DNA from: Eukaryota sp. TZLM1-RC
Taxonomy: Eukaryota; Metamonada: BaSk clade
Direction of reading: 5' to 3'
Length of the DNA: 64,000 nt
NCBI GenBank assembly: GCA_040285825.1
Contig: JAUPSS010000011.1
Coordinates: 248,001-312,000, forward strand
Of the stretch, positions 32,186-41,247 are shown in pieces (the first letter of the stretch is position 1; every line of letters starts with the position of its first letter). The notes under the pieces are model-generated. The model did no database searches, had not been told where the DNA came from, and worked only from the letters and a program-made list of their open reading frames with translations. A program made the position numbers and the translations under genes.

Positions 32186-32224
32186 ACAATACTCGACATT
32201 TTTTATTCATTGTTTTAAAAAAAT

Positions 32225-32590
32225 TAATTGAAATAAATAAATTTCTGTCAGCATTGTCTTCTTCACAATGTTTGTCATATTTTCTTTGTTTATCATTCGC
32301 TTTGTATTCAAGAGTGTCTACATGGTGATATTTTTTCTGAAAACCAAAGTGTTATTTGCGACATCACAGGAGACAAAATTAGCAATCCAATGACTGTAAT
32401 AACCAAGTTGTTCAATGACAGTGTTTCCTTCAGCAGGGGCTCCTTAATACATGAGATTCTTGCATTTCCTGTCATATGAAAAACAGTGTCTCTAACAACA
32501 TCATGTAATGAAGAACGATAGGTTATCAGTTTCGGACAATTCAGAGCATGACGCAAGGTGAGTTGAGGTGAATTAAAGCAAATACAGATT
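32225..32590 (-). mobile_element. REL retrotransposon, subfamily B fragment (B5)
   Basis: Minus strand: LTLRHALNCPKLITYRSSLH, DVVRDTVFHMTGNARISCIK, EPLLKETLSLNN, then frame breaks leading to a KYDKHCEEDNADRN-like block near 32235. The 5' end starts inside the zinc knuckle and the 3' end is lost. Confidence 0.65.
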
Positions 32591-33115
32591 TCTTTTAATT
32601 GAAGTTAGTCAATTGCAATATTCAGATAAAAAAAAGAAAAAAAGGAGTAATATATCAAATTTAGCTCAAAATGTCTTCAGGCATTATTGCTGGTTGTGTT
32701 GCTGCCATGATGAAAAAACGGCCCTATTGTAAACTGGGCACAATTAAGTGTTATGAATACGAAACCGTAAAGGGCAATCACACGACGCAATATTGTGATG
32801 ATAGAACTTGTAGGTAACAGCAACACAACATGGAGCGTTATGATATAGATGAAAGACATCACATGTGGTCAAGCGATCGTCACCTAACAGCATGACTACC
32901 GACATCTACAATTGTTGTACGAAGAGATCTATCTGTCATATTTGACACTGGAACAATACAAACGTCATTTAGACAACATCCCAGGTTGGTTTAACAGAAT
33001 TAACTAAAATTGTTTTTTGTTCTCGAAATCTTTATCTTCCAGAACTGGGGTCCCAAGCACCCTCTTTGTCTGTGTACAGAACTTAATCTCTGTGCTCTAC
33101 ACACCTTTACTTTCA
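32591..33115. other. Intergenic
   Basis: No gene recognised. Shortly before the ATG at 33116 the frame is open upstream to 33017 without an ATG, and TTTATCTTCCAG at about 33030-33041 looks like a 3' splice site. A short upstream exon of the next gene may therefore exist. Confidence 0.35.
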
Positions 33116-34831
33116 ATGACCAACGGTGCTTCTTTCATCTCATCGATTTTATCTGGGCAATTTTCTTATGAATTAGCTGAATACTTTACACATCTTTGCC
33201 GGTCTTCCGATAGCGAAAATCAAGCCATATTGTCTTCTATCATTTCAGATCTACTATCCAGTGACCCTTTCAACTCGAAATTAGAAGAACATCAATGTGA
33301 GACATTTCTAAGGTATGTTCTATCTGCACTTCAGGTCCTCCCCTATCCCCTACCATCTTTTTTCCCAGGCAAACTTCTCCACCAGTTGTTACGGTACACG
33401 TCATCACCTCTGCAATCTCTGAGATTCCTGTTGACTGAGATTATTGGCCTTATTTTGGTTAAATCTCCTGATCACTCTTACAGGGAGGTTCTATTTGATC
33501 ATTATTGTAAAAACAAATACCATTTGAATCCGGCTTATTTCAATTCTTTTTTCCAGAAATTTCCCAAAGCTTTCATGCAAGACATCACCTCTGCCGCTAA
33601 TAGGTCATTGAAATCACAAGAAAACATTGGCAAAGATTTAATCTATTTTTTATTAATTCAATTATCTTTATCTGTAAATACAAGTTTATTTTTTGAAGAA
33701 GTTGTTTCCTTAATTCCTGAATTTATTTCTGTTTTTAGTCCATTGGTTAAATTTCCTAGTGAGGGCACCGATTTCTATTTGCTTTTTTTAATGTTGTTGA
33801 TCATTAATAATTCAATAACTAGAGAAAATGTTCATTTAATTTTTGAGGGACTTAAAATAGTGATTGGTCCTGCTGATTCTTGTAGACCTTATCAGATAGA
33901 AACCAATTCAGATCAAGAATTACTCATTTTTTCCATTTGTTCTGACATTTTCTGGTTTTTTAATCACTTATTAGCCAGATTTAGTGATGAAACTGAACAT
34001 TTTTTAAAAACTTATTTTGATGAACAATATTCACATTATTCACTATTGGTGAAGGAAATTAGAGATGGACAATCAATCAATCAATCAGATAATATGATTA
34101 TTGGTCTGCATCATGATGTTTTAGAATCAGAAGTTGAGTTTCTTCAATCGAGAATTAACAACCTGTTCAATCAATCCAGTAGTTCAAAATGTGACGTCAC
34201 CAGCTCATATAATCACGTGATTGCCACGTCACCAATTCTACCAGCCAGCAGGGATCCTAATACTTTGAAGAAGCAGAATTTGGTCTTGAAGGGACGAATA
34301 CTTTTCTTACAAACTCAACTGAACCGTCTGCTATGTCCTTCTTCCTCTCCAATTTGTGCTGTTCCTCATGACATTCCCCTGGAAAGTGAAGAGTCTCTTC
34401 TACCGTTAGAAACAAGCGAGGTCGCACTCCCATTATCAAAAAACATGTCTATTCAAACGGACGAATCCATTACAAAGCTCATGGGAAAGCTGAATGAATA
34501 TGAGGCTGTCATCTGTGCCCAGGAAGCCAAGATTGTTGATCTAGAGGAGCAATTGGTGCTTGCCAACCAACAAAAAGAATCTTGCAATTTTAGCTTTTCC
34601 GCCCTTCAAACAGGATGTCAAGAAAACCTGTCTGGCGAGGAACTTTTTACCAAGGAACAGGTGGTTGGTGAGGTGTGGCGGGCTGTACAAGAGCTGACAC
34701 GTAAGCATTCGGTAATGATTAGCGAGAGGGACTCGTTGTTGAAGAAGTTGCAGTCGCTGATTATGGAGCTCGTGCAAGAAAGAGACTCTCTCAGAGAGGC
34801 TCTTCAACTTGCTAGAGATTATCAAAGTTGA
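33116..34831 (+). CDS. Helical protein with C-terminal coiled coil, unknown
   Basis: 571 residues from the first ATG in frame; the frame is open about 100 bases further upstream, so a 5' exon is possible. Residues 1-330 are alpha-helical and hydrophobic (LLHQLLRYTSSPLQSLRFLL, LYFLLIQLSLS-like stretches), as in HEAT/ARM-type repeats. A Ser-rich linker follows. Residues about 380-560 are coiled coil (VEFLQSRINNLF, KLMGKLNEYEAVICAQEAK, VVGEVWRAVQELTRKHSVMI) with an MSIQTD motif. The architecture recalls large scaffold proteins such as hamartin, but no motif allows naming. Confidence 0.6.
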   Translation: MTNGASFISSILSGQFSYELAEYFTHLCRSSDSENQAILSSIISDLLSSDPFNSKLEEHQCETFLRYVLSALQVLPYPLPSFFPGKLLHQLLRYTSSPLQSLRFLLTEIIGLILVKSPDHSYREVLFDHYCKNKYHLNPAYFNSFFQKFPKAFMQDITSAANRSLKSQENIGKDLIYFLLIQLSLSVNTSLFFEEVVSLIPEFISVFSPLVKFPSEGTDFYLLFLMLLIINNSITRENVHLIFEGLKIVIGPADSCRPYQIETNSDQELLIFSICSDIFWFFNHLLARFSDETEHFLKTYFDEQYSHYSLLVKEIRDGQSINQSDNMIIGLHHDVLESEVEFLQSRINNLFNQSSSSKCDVTSSYNHVIATSPILPASRDPNTLKKQNLVLKGRILFLQTQLNRLLCPSSSPICAVPHDIPLESEESLLPLETSEVALPLSKNMSIQTDESITKLMGKLNEYEAVICAQEAKIVDLEEQLVLANQQKESCNFSFSALQTGCQENLSGEELFTKEQVVGEVWRAVQELTRKHSVMISERDSLLKKLQSLIMELVQERDSLREALQLARDYQS

Positions 34832-35013
34832 TTTGATTGAATTTTTGATTGATTGTATATATTTGCAGTCATTTACTAAGGTTTATTCTCGCTTGAATTA
34901 CTAAATCTCTTTTCAGCCTTTTTTTCTTTTTCCCAGTGTCTATTGTAATAAAATACACCTAATAAGGCTTATATACTTCCTTGTCAGTTGATTAACTTAC
35001 AGGCATTTCAAAT

Positions 35014-35301
35014 TCAAAGAACCGTTCTTGCAACTTCCAGTTCCAGCTCCTCTATTTCTAGTTTTCTTTGAAAGTTTTTCTTCGATTTTCTCGAAGCTGG
35101 TTGCTCTGCATCAGGACCCTTGTCTTGACAGAACCTCCTATTAATATCAGCAACTACACTGTCCTTTGGAATTCTACCTTGGTGCTTTGTACTTTCCCAG
35201 TATTTTAGTTTGGACATTGTAGTGGGTGACGGCACTTCATCCATGTATCTCTTGATTGTAGGCAAGCTTCGCTCCTTTTTCAGTGCTGGGTCCTTATTCA
35301 T
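35014..35301 (-). CDS. Small basic protein with a bZIP-like tail
   Basis: 95-residue frame from an ATG (MNKDPALKKE). The tail PASRKSKKNFQRKLEIEELE then LEVARTVL resembles a bZIP basic region running into one zipper heptad (compare RKSxxxRQRKxxxxEELE), but the invariant Asn is not obvious and the zipper is truncated. The same tail recurs at 29924-30136. It could be a genuine small gene, the last exon of a bZIP gene, or part of a repeat. Low certainty. Confidence 0.35.
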   Translation of the reverse strand: MNKDPALKKERSLPTIKRYMDEVPSPTTMSKLKYWESTKHQGRIPKDSVVADINRRFCQDKGPDAEQPASRKSKKNFQRKLEIEELELEVARTVL

Positions 35302-36173
35302 GGGATGCCTTTTACAATATAACAAATTTTAACAAATTCTAAAATCTATTAGTAGATATCTTCAATCTTTCTGTTGTGTCAGGTGTATTAATGAAAGTTT
35401 CCAACCCATGCGAATCTTTTTGCAGGGTGATAAATAATGGTTCTCCTCATTCAAAATAGCATCTTCATTAATTGAATCAGATTAAATTGATCATAAAATG
35501 TCTTCACTGTTTCAAATGATTTTTGTTCACTTCAACATCTCAGATTCTCTCGTAAATTCTGAATACAGTCCTAAGGCGTCGACGCTGGAAAAGGAGAAAG
35601 GGCAGTGTTAGTCTTGGTCAATTATTTATAATATTTTATAGTGTATTTATATATTATTCCAGTTGATAGCATGTGAGGAGAGAATGTTATTCCTCTCTGT
35701 GTTAAGTTTCTTTACATTCACTACAGGTATACATGTCCAACACTGACAGACAATCGACTTATGAATGATTCATCCTAAATTCTGACTATGGTCCCGGGCT
35801 TGTAGTTAAAAATTGCCATGTAGGACATTAAAGAACAACTTAACCATAATGAAATAGCTCAGGTTCTGTTTAGTTGATAATTAAATTTCCTAAGCATTCT
35901 GTCAAATAAATAAATACAGGTGCTAAATATAAATACCTGCTAACAATATGTTTATTGAAAAGCACAACGACTTTATTCAAATTTGATTTCATACCGAAAT
36001 TTGAATTTTGGGCTTGATTTTAGGGCTTGTAGTAAAAATGGGACTGTAGCCAGAATTTACAATATATCAAATTAAACAAGAATTTTACGTAAAAAGTGTA
36101 ATCAAAACTATAATCAAAAAATCCTTATTTTTATGTACAAGAGCAGTCATAATGAAGAATCTTCATTGAATCT
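35302..36173. other. Intergenic
   Basis: About 870 bp, AT-rich. No coding frame or matched repeat found. Confidence 0.4.
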
Positions 36174-37565
36174 TCAACGTTTACCTGCCAATCCATAGAT
36201 TTCTGCAACAGAAACCTCTTTCCCTTCATCAAATTCTCTGATTGCAGTCATGAGCTGATCGACGTAACCAGGATCAACATCCAGAATGGAACTATTAAGA
36301 AAATCTTCAACTTCCAACTTAGCAAGAACACGAGGAGAGGCATCTCCATAGCTTGGAATGGGACTAGAATCCAACAAGCTAACCAAAATCGAAGAACGTG
36401 GAAAGCCTTTAAGCTCTCGTTTGATTTCATAATCAGATCGTTCAAAGCGAAGTACAAATCCAAAAAACAAATATCGGAAAAAGCGATGTTTTTTATAACT
36501 TTCTATAGGTTTTTCCCCCTTACCTTCCAGAAAAACCCTACTTATTCTACTCTCCAAATCCTTAGAGACAATCTGAATGTAATAATACAAAACCTGATAA
36601 ACCACCAGGTACATAGAGTCCAATAGATAGTTGGAATGGTGACATTTAAAGTCGATCAGAACTAATAATTCATCCAAATAGTCAAGAGGCTTGAGATTGT
36701 CTCTATTAAGGACACAAAAATAAGCCCAGCGGGTACCGAATCTGTCTTCTTCTATCGGTGCAAAGAAATAGTTATGAAAAGACTGTTTGAATTGGTCTTT
36801 CAATGCTTCGTAATTAACCATCCTGGGGTCTCCTGGATGAAGGCCTTCTCTTGATTCCACTGCATGCATATCATCTTGTAAACTATCATAGAAAGCTTGT
36901 TCTACTGGTGTAATTTGAAATATTCTCTTTGCATCAACAATCTTCTCTTCGTCCTCCTCAAGTTCTTTACTCAACTTCTTCATCTTGGGAATAGTACCAG
37001 TAGAGGATTTTCTTACACGTGGTTTGTGAGGTGTAAGTGCTAGTTTTTGATTATCCAAATTTAGATTATGGAAGCAGGCAAAAAACAAGTAGGAATCTTT
37101 CACGTCTGCAAAAACAGCTTTAAAGATTGGATAAGACGGATCAGAGGTGTCGGATTCTACTTCAACGTCTCTGGTGATTATTTTACATAAGCGAGTGATG
37201 GACAAAAAAGCATCATTTATAGAAGTACTACTAGGATCTATTCCTGTTATTGTGATAGTATTTGAAGTGAATGAATCCCTGGGGACAACAGAAGGGCGAA
37301 AGTGTGCGCCAAAGGAGAGATGATCCTTAAAGCACTCTAGTGCATTGAAAGGATTGTCAAAGACTACATGATAGGAATTTTCATCATGTAGCACTTCATC
37401 CTTGACAAGATGTGCCCCATATTTTAGAAAGTAGTCATGAGGACTAATGCTGAAATCAATGCTCAGTGGATTGTAGTGATGGTAGACAGTGATAACTGCT
37501 TTAGAAACAAGAGCATGATCTGATTTGAAGTTGGGATCAGAAATTTGCCGATGTGGTGAGGTCAT
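36174..37565 (-). CDS. Conserved-looking protein of unknown function
   Basis: 463 residues, single exon. Residues 85-190 could form an RRM-like alpha/beta fold (NTITITGIDPSSTSINDAFL ... YPIFKAVFADVKDSYLFFAC), without clear RNP motifs. A charged helix follows (KKLSKELEEDEEKIVDAKRI). Residues 230-460 are helical with aromatic runs (YLVVYQVLYYYIQIV; HRFFRYLFFGFVLRF). No family was recognised. It is divergent from a tiny plus-strand frame at 37676, 110 bp away. Confidence 0.6.
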   Translation of the reverse strand: MTSPHRQISDPNFKSDHALVSKAVITVYHHYNPLSIDFSISPHDYFLKYGAHLVKDEVLHDENSYHVVFDNPFNALECFKDHLSFGAHFRPSVVPRDSFTSNTITITGIDPSSTSINDAFLSITRLCKIITRDVEVESDTSDPSYPIFKAVFADVKDSYLFFACFHNLNLDNQKLALTPHKPRVRKSSTGTIPKMKKLSKELEEDEEKIVDAKRIFQITPVEQAFYDSLQDDMHAVESREGLHPGDPRMVNYEALKDQFKQSFHNYFFAPIEEDRFGTRWAYFCVLNRDNLKPLDYLDELLVLIDFKCHHSNYLLDSMYLVVYQVLYYYIQIVSKDLESRISRVFLEGKGEKPIESYKKHRFFRYLFFGFVLRFERSDYEIKRELKGFPRSSILVSLLDSSPIPSYGDASPRVLAKLEVEDFLNSSILDVDPGYVDQLMTAIREFDEGKEVSVAEIYGLAGKR

Positions 37566-37675
37566 CCACCAAAAGAAAGTAAATGCAAAATGGACGAGGT
37601 GTACTATTACTGAAAACTACTATGCTGAAACTGAAAACTTAATGGGATTTCCAAGTATTTAAACTTTTCCTAGTT

Positions 37676-37846
37676 ATGAGTACTCAGCACACTCGCAGTT
37701 CGCGCTCACGTCCCCTTCTTACGCAGGTTTCACTGGATGATCCTGAATCACGTAGCAGAAAGAGAACATCTTCCACCTTGGATGTTGACCAAAAACGAAT
37801 ATTGTCTGAAAAGAGACGTGAAGCCTCATTGGGTTATTGGTTATAA
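37676..37846 (+). CDS. Small basic ORF, 56 residues
   Basis: ATG to TAA, MSTQHTRSSRSRPLL..., rich in Arg and Ser, ending EKRREASLGYWL. Amino-acid use looks coding rather than random and the ORF has its own ATG between two genes. A short internal intron is possible (CAG/GTTTCA at about 37723). No family; may be spurious. Confidence 0.35.
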   Translation: MSTQHTRSSRSRPLLTQVSLDDPESRSRKRTSSTLDVDQKRILSEKRREASLGYWL

Positions 37847-38112
37847 ATACTGATTCCTTCCTTTCACAAAATCAAAAGATGAGAAAGCTTTCATCATGAT
37901 GAGAAAATGAAGAAAACGGGAATTTATAATTAATACAAATCAGAAGAACAAACAAATGTACGGTTCTCCCATACACCAAAAAGACAGAACAAAATTACCA
38001 ATGAGTGAAGAAGCATATTCCCAATAGCAACTAAGTGACAACAAACAAAAAAACTAATAAAAACAGAGCTCACATCTTGGAGAGTGGAGGGGTAACGACA
38101 ATAACAAATACA

Positions 38113-38409
38113 TTACTTCCGTAAGGATGAAGTTTTGTATAATGCCTGGGACACTCTGGGGCACCCATCTGTATGTTTATCTGAACGAACACATTGAATA
38201 CAGTAGTATGCATCTGTGTGACCTAATTTCGAGCAGATAAGACACCTCCCAGCAGTTGGACCTAGATGGCACTCGTCACATACTCTGACAGCCATCTTAG
38301 GATGTACCAGAGAGTCACATAGAACACATCGCCCTTCGCAGCGTTCACAAAGCTTTCCTATCCCGTTGCCAACATGTTTACGACACATTTGTTGGTCATG
38401 AGCTGACAT
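38113..38409 (-). CDS. PHF5A: PHF5A/Rds3, zinc-finger subunit of spliceosomal SF3b
   Basis: 98 residues from the ATG of MSAHDQQMCRKH. The whole length matches PHF5A (about 110 residues): MCRKHVGNGIGKLCERCEGR, CVLCDSLVHP, VRVCDECHLGPTAGRCLICS, DAYYCIQCVRSDKHTDGCPR. The cysteines are arranged as CxxC pairs forming the knotted zinc folds. In U2 snRNP, SF3b with PHF5A grips the branch-point adenosine; it should therefore act on this genome's very short introns. The C-terminal tail is shorter and lacks the usual FYERKKYG end. Confidence 0.95.
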   Translation of the reverse strand: MSAHDQQMCRKHVGNGIGKLCERCEGRCVLCDSLVHPKMAVRVCDECHLGPTAGRCLICSKLGHTDAYYCIQCVRSDKHTDGCPRVSQALYKTSSLRK

Positions 38410-39444
38410 CAACTAATAGCACACAAATGTCAAATAGTAGTAACCTTTGAAAATGGACTTTGCAAAACATGAGAATTTCCATTTTTCCGGAAAAAAACTT
38501 TTATCTATTTGGAAAAAAATTAAAAGGAATAACCAACATGCGGGTTCTTAGATTGTCCACAATTGTTAAGCTCGCATAATGATAATATTAGCACATTTCA
38601 CTACGACATTGTTGTGTGGAACGATGTAGAGGTATGGCAAAATACTTTGTTAATAATGTCGCTTCAAATTTTAGAAATGGGTAAGACGGAACAGTGATTG
38701 GCACAAAATTAGTTTTCTGAACTCAATTTTTCTGTATTTTAACCATCGCTCAAAAAAATACAAAAAATACAGGGCAAAAATACAACATAGAAACAATCGA
38801 TGCATCATATAATTACTAGCAATCAGGTAATAAGTTTCAACAATAAATGACAAGCCAACATACTCCATTTAATGTAGAAACACCCCGAAAGCTACAGAAC
38901 AAAGAAACAACTATCATAAATGAGGTGGTATGTACTTCCTTCATTGATTTAAAGAGGCATTCAATTTGTTAGATCAATTTCAATTTGTTACATCAGTTGA
39001 AGCGTTCCTTTTCCTTCTTCTCTTCTTTCCTGCCTTCGGAGAAATACAATTCTACTATATCAAATGACTGAGAATCAGTGAAACTATTCATTGGATCTAC
39101 AAAAGGTTTGAAATAAAAAATAAATTTAAAAAACGAGAAGTGTTTCTGTTCACAAAAGTGGATGAGAACGTTTTGGTGTTGTGTGAAGCTGCCATATCCC
39201 ACAGGCGACTCTTTGATGTGGTGACTTTCATAGCAAAGCCACCTGGAAGAGTTTAATCAAGGGAAAAGGAATTAATATAAGAACAATTGCAAAAAATTCG
39301 GAGAATATACAAAAAATTCAGAATTTGGAATCTTGTAAAATACATAAATTCAACAAATACAAAAATACATTGTATTTGTATTTTCCAGGTATGATTTGAA
39401 CCAAGTTGTTACTCTTGTAACTCTTGTTAATTTTGCTGAAAACT
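38410..39444. other. Intergenic
   Basis: About 1 kb upstream of PHF5A. Two short minus-strand frames (38671-38868, 38993-39202) lack coding character. A run around 39290-39380 repeats AAAAATTC/AAATACA words (simple AT-rich sequence). Confidence 0.4.
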
Positions 39445-39800
39445 CTGTTCTGGAAAACATAGAAAATTTGATAAAGATATCGAAGAAGCTAATACTGATA
39501 GAAATACACCACTTGTTTTTATTGCTTTTCCACTTTCTATATTCGGAAGACTATTAGTAGAAGCAGGAATTTTTTTGAATCATTTCCAAAAATTGGTTCA
39601 AGAAACAACAATGAATGTTTTGATGTCTTTTTGTGGCGGTCACGAATTCAATTTGCCATAATCAATAGACTACTGCGGTTCTTTTATCGAATGAGGGAAG
39701 CAATGGCGAAAAAACATGCAGATCAGGATATTGTAGACGAAATCTTGGTTCATTGAATTTACTCCCATTAGTTCTGATTTTATTTTGTTAAGTTTTAGAA
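39445..39800 (+). mobile_element. REL retrotransposon, subfamily B 3' fragment (B6)
   Basis: Starts inside the REL domain (ENSVLENIENLIKISKKLIL region; LVFIAFPLSIFGRLLVEA) and runs through a frame-shifted FDVFLWRSRIQFAI block to the B tail (CCCATTAGTTCTGATTTTATTTTGTTAAG, AATTCAATAAAAT). Broken. Confidence 0.65.
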
Positions 39801-40727
39801 TTCAATAAAATTGTCTATTCATTGAGATCATATAACGTATTTCCATTTTTATTCAAAACTTGAATTTGACTGCCTGTCTTTATCCTCACTCTTTTTCAGA
39901 TGCTTAAATCCTGATATGAGAAAATTTACAGCACATGATTTGTTCGTAGATATCCTGTTTTTTCCCAGAATGAAGTGAATTGATCTACCGACAACTGGGT
40001 ATTTCGTTTAATGGGAACACAATCTAAAATTTATCCAGACTCAATAACACTGCCCATTTCACTAGAAACTTGCATCCACTTTCAAATGCAATTTTCAAAA
40101 TCAAAATTTTTCCGCACTGTGATGCTGTCTTTTCCACCATCGAATTTTCTCACTTTCGCAATCCTACTGAATTGCCCAAGAGGCAACTCTTGAGGCATCT
40201 CCTAAAACAGGAACTAAACAGAGAAGATTAGCAACTCCTCCGCATAGGATTGGAGTATTAGAGCGAAGACTCAACCCCTTTTTTTCCAACAGGCATTCCC
40301 GCAACTTACCTGCTCTAAATTCAATGAGGAAGATTCTAAAACCCATGTTTGGACCATTTGTTCAACATCTGCACATAATATTCTTTATCTGATTCAACAT
40401 CCGCTCATTGCTCAATGCAAGATTTCGTTCACTCTTGGATTGACACTGTTGAAAATCTTCACCACCATGTTCCAGTGATAACCACTATCTTTGTATCAGT
40501 TTTCTCTTTGCTTATTCTACGCATCAATGACTGTTATTATTATCCCTAAGCCTCTAGATTCATGTCTTACAACACAGTAATTACTATGTAATGTGTACAG
40601 ATAAGATTTGTGGTGTTTGAAAAGGCATGTACTGATGGACAATAGATCATCTTGTTGCATTTACTTTGTTATTATTTATCTGTATGTACAATTTAACTAT
40701 GTCACCTCCATAATTTTACACTTCACT
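39801..40727. other. Intergenic, possible relic
   Basis: Nothing firmly recognised. Around 40190-40340 a plus-strand frame EASPKTGTKQRRLATPPHRI then GVLERRLNPFF reads like protein and may be a relic of another element; no family could be named. Confidence 0.35.
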
Positions 40728-40870
40728 AGTGAAGATTCTCTCTCTTTCTTTAGGAAATTTTCTCAATCTTTAATTAATTGTTTTGATGTAGGTAAGGCAG
40801 ATTTTGAGGATGTGGAGTTTTAGTTGTGTATCTGATGATTCTTTATTCCTTATTAGATAAATGAAATTTT
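40728..40870 (+). mobile_element. REL retrotransposon, subfamily C 3' tail (C3)
   Basis: Short fragment encoding the last residues (NCFDVGKADFEDVEF) and the tail (TTAGTTGTxTAT...CCTTATTAGATAAA) shared with C1 on the minus strand near 18381-18450. Confidence 0.6.
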
Positions 40871-41247
40871 TTAATACATAATCGAAATCAAAACCCAAAT
40901 TTAGCCTATTCCAGCCTAGTCCAATGCGGTGTGTGTGATGAGATTAGGTTCTAAGTCCTTGTTAAGGGCTGTTATGTTCCTAGACTAGAGTATAAAGAGA
41001 CTAGAATTTCAATGCTGATGAAGGGAGATTCTAATTACACTTTTTATTAGTTTTTAGATGTACAGAATAGATTACCAAACAATTAGAACACAATACATTT
41101 TGAAAATGAAAACAATTGAAATTGCTTGAAGCGATGGCACTCAATGTGGTACTGTTAAATAGATACCCTTTTCTCATTCAGATATCCTCATGTTGATACT
41201 CGCTACTTAGCACTATTCGCATTTTGTGTATTCAATCAATCCCGCGC
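40871..41247. other. Upstream region of the thioredoxin-like gene
   Basis: No coding frame with an ATG. The frame of the next gene is open from 41224 but the first ATG is at 41248. Confidence 0.3.

Noticed and set aside
38671-39202. Two short minus-strand frames upstream of PHF5A
   Set aside because: No ATG-supported coding character; AT-driven hydrophobic/lysine-rich translations.
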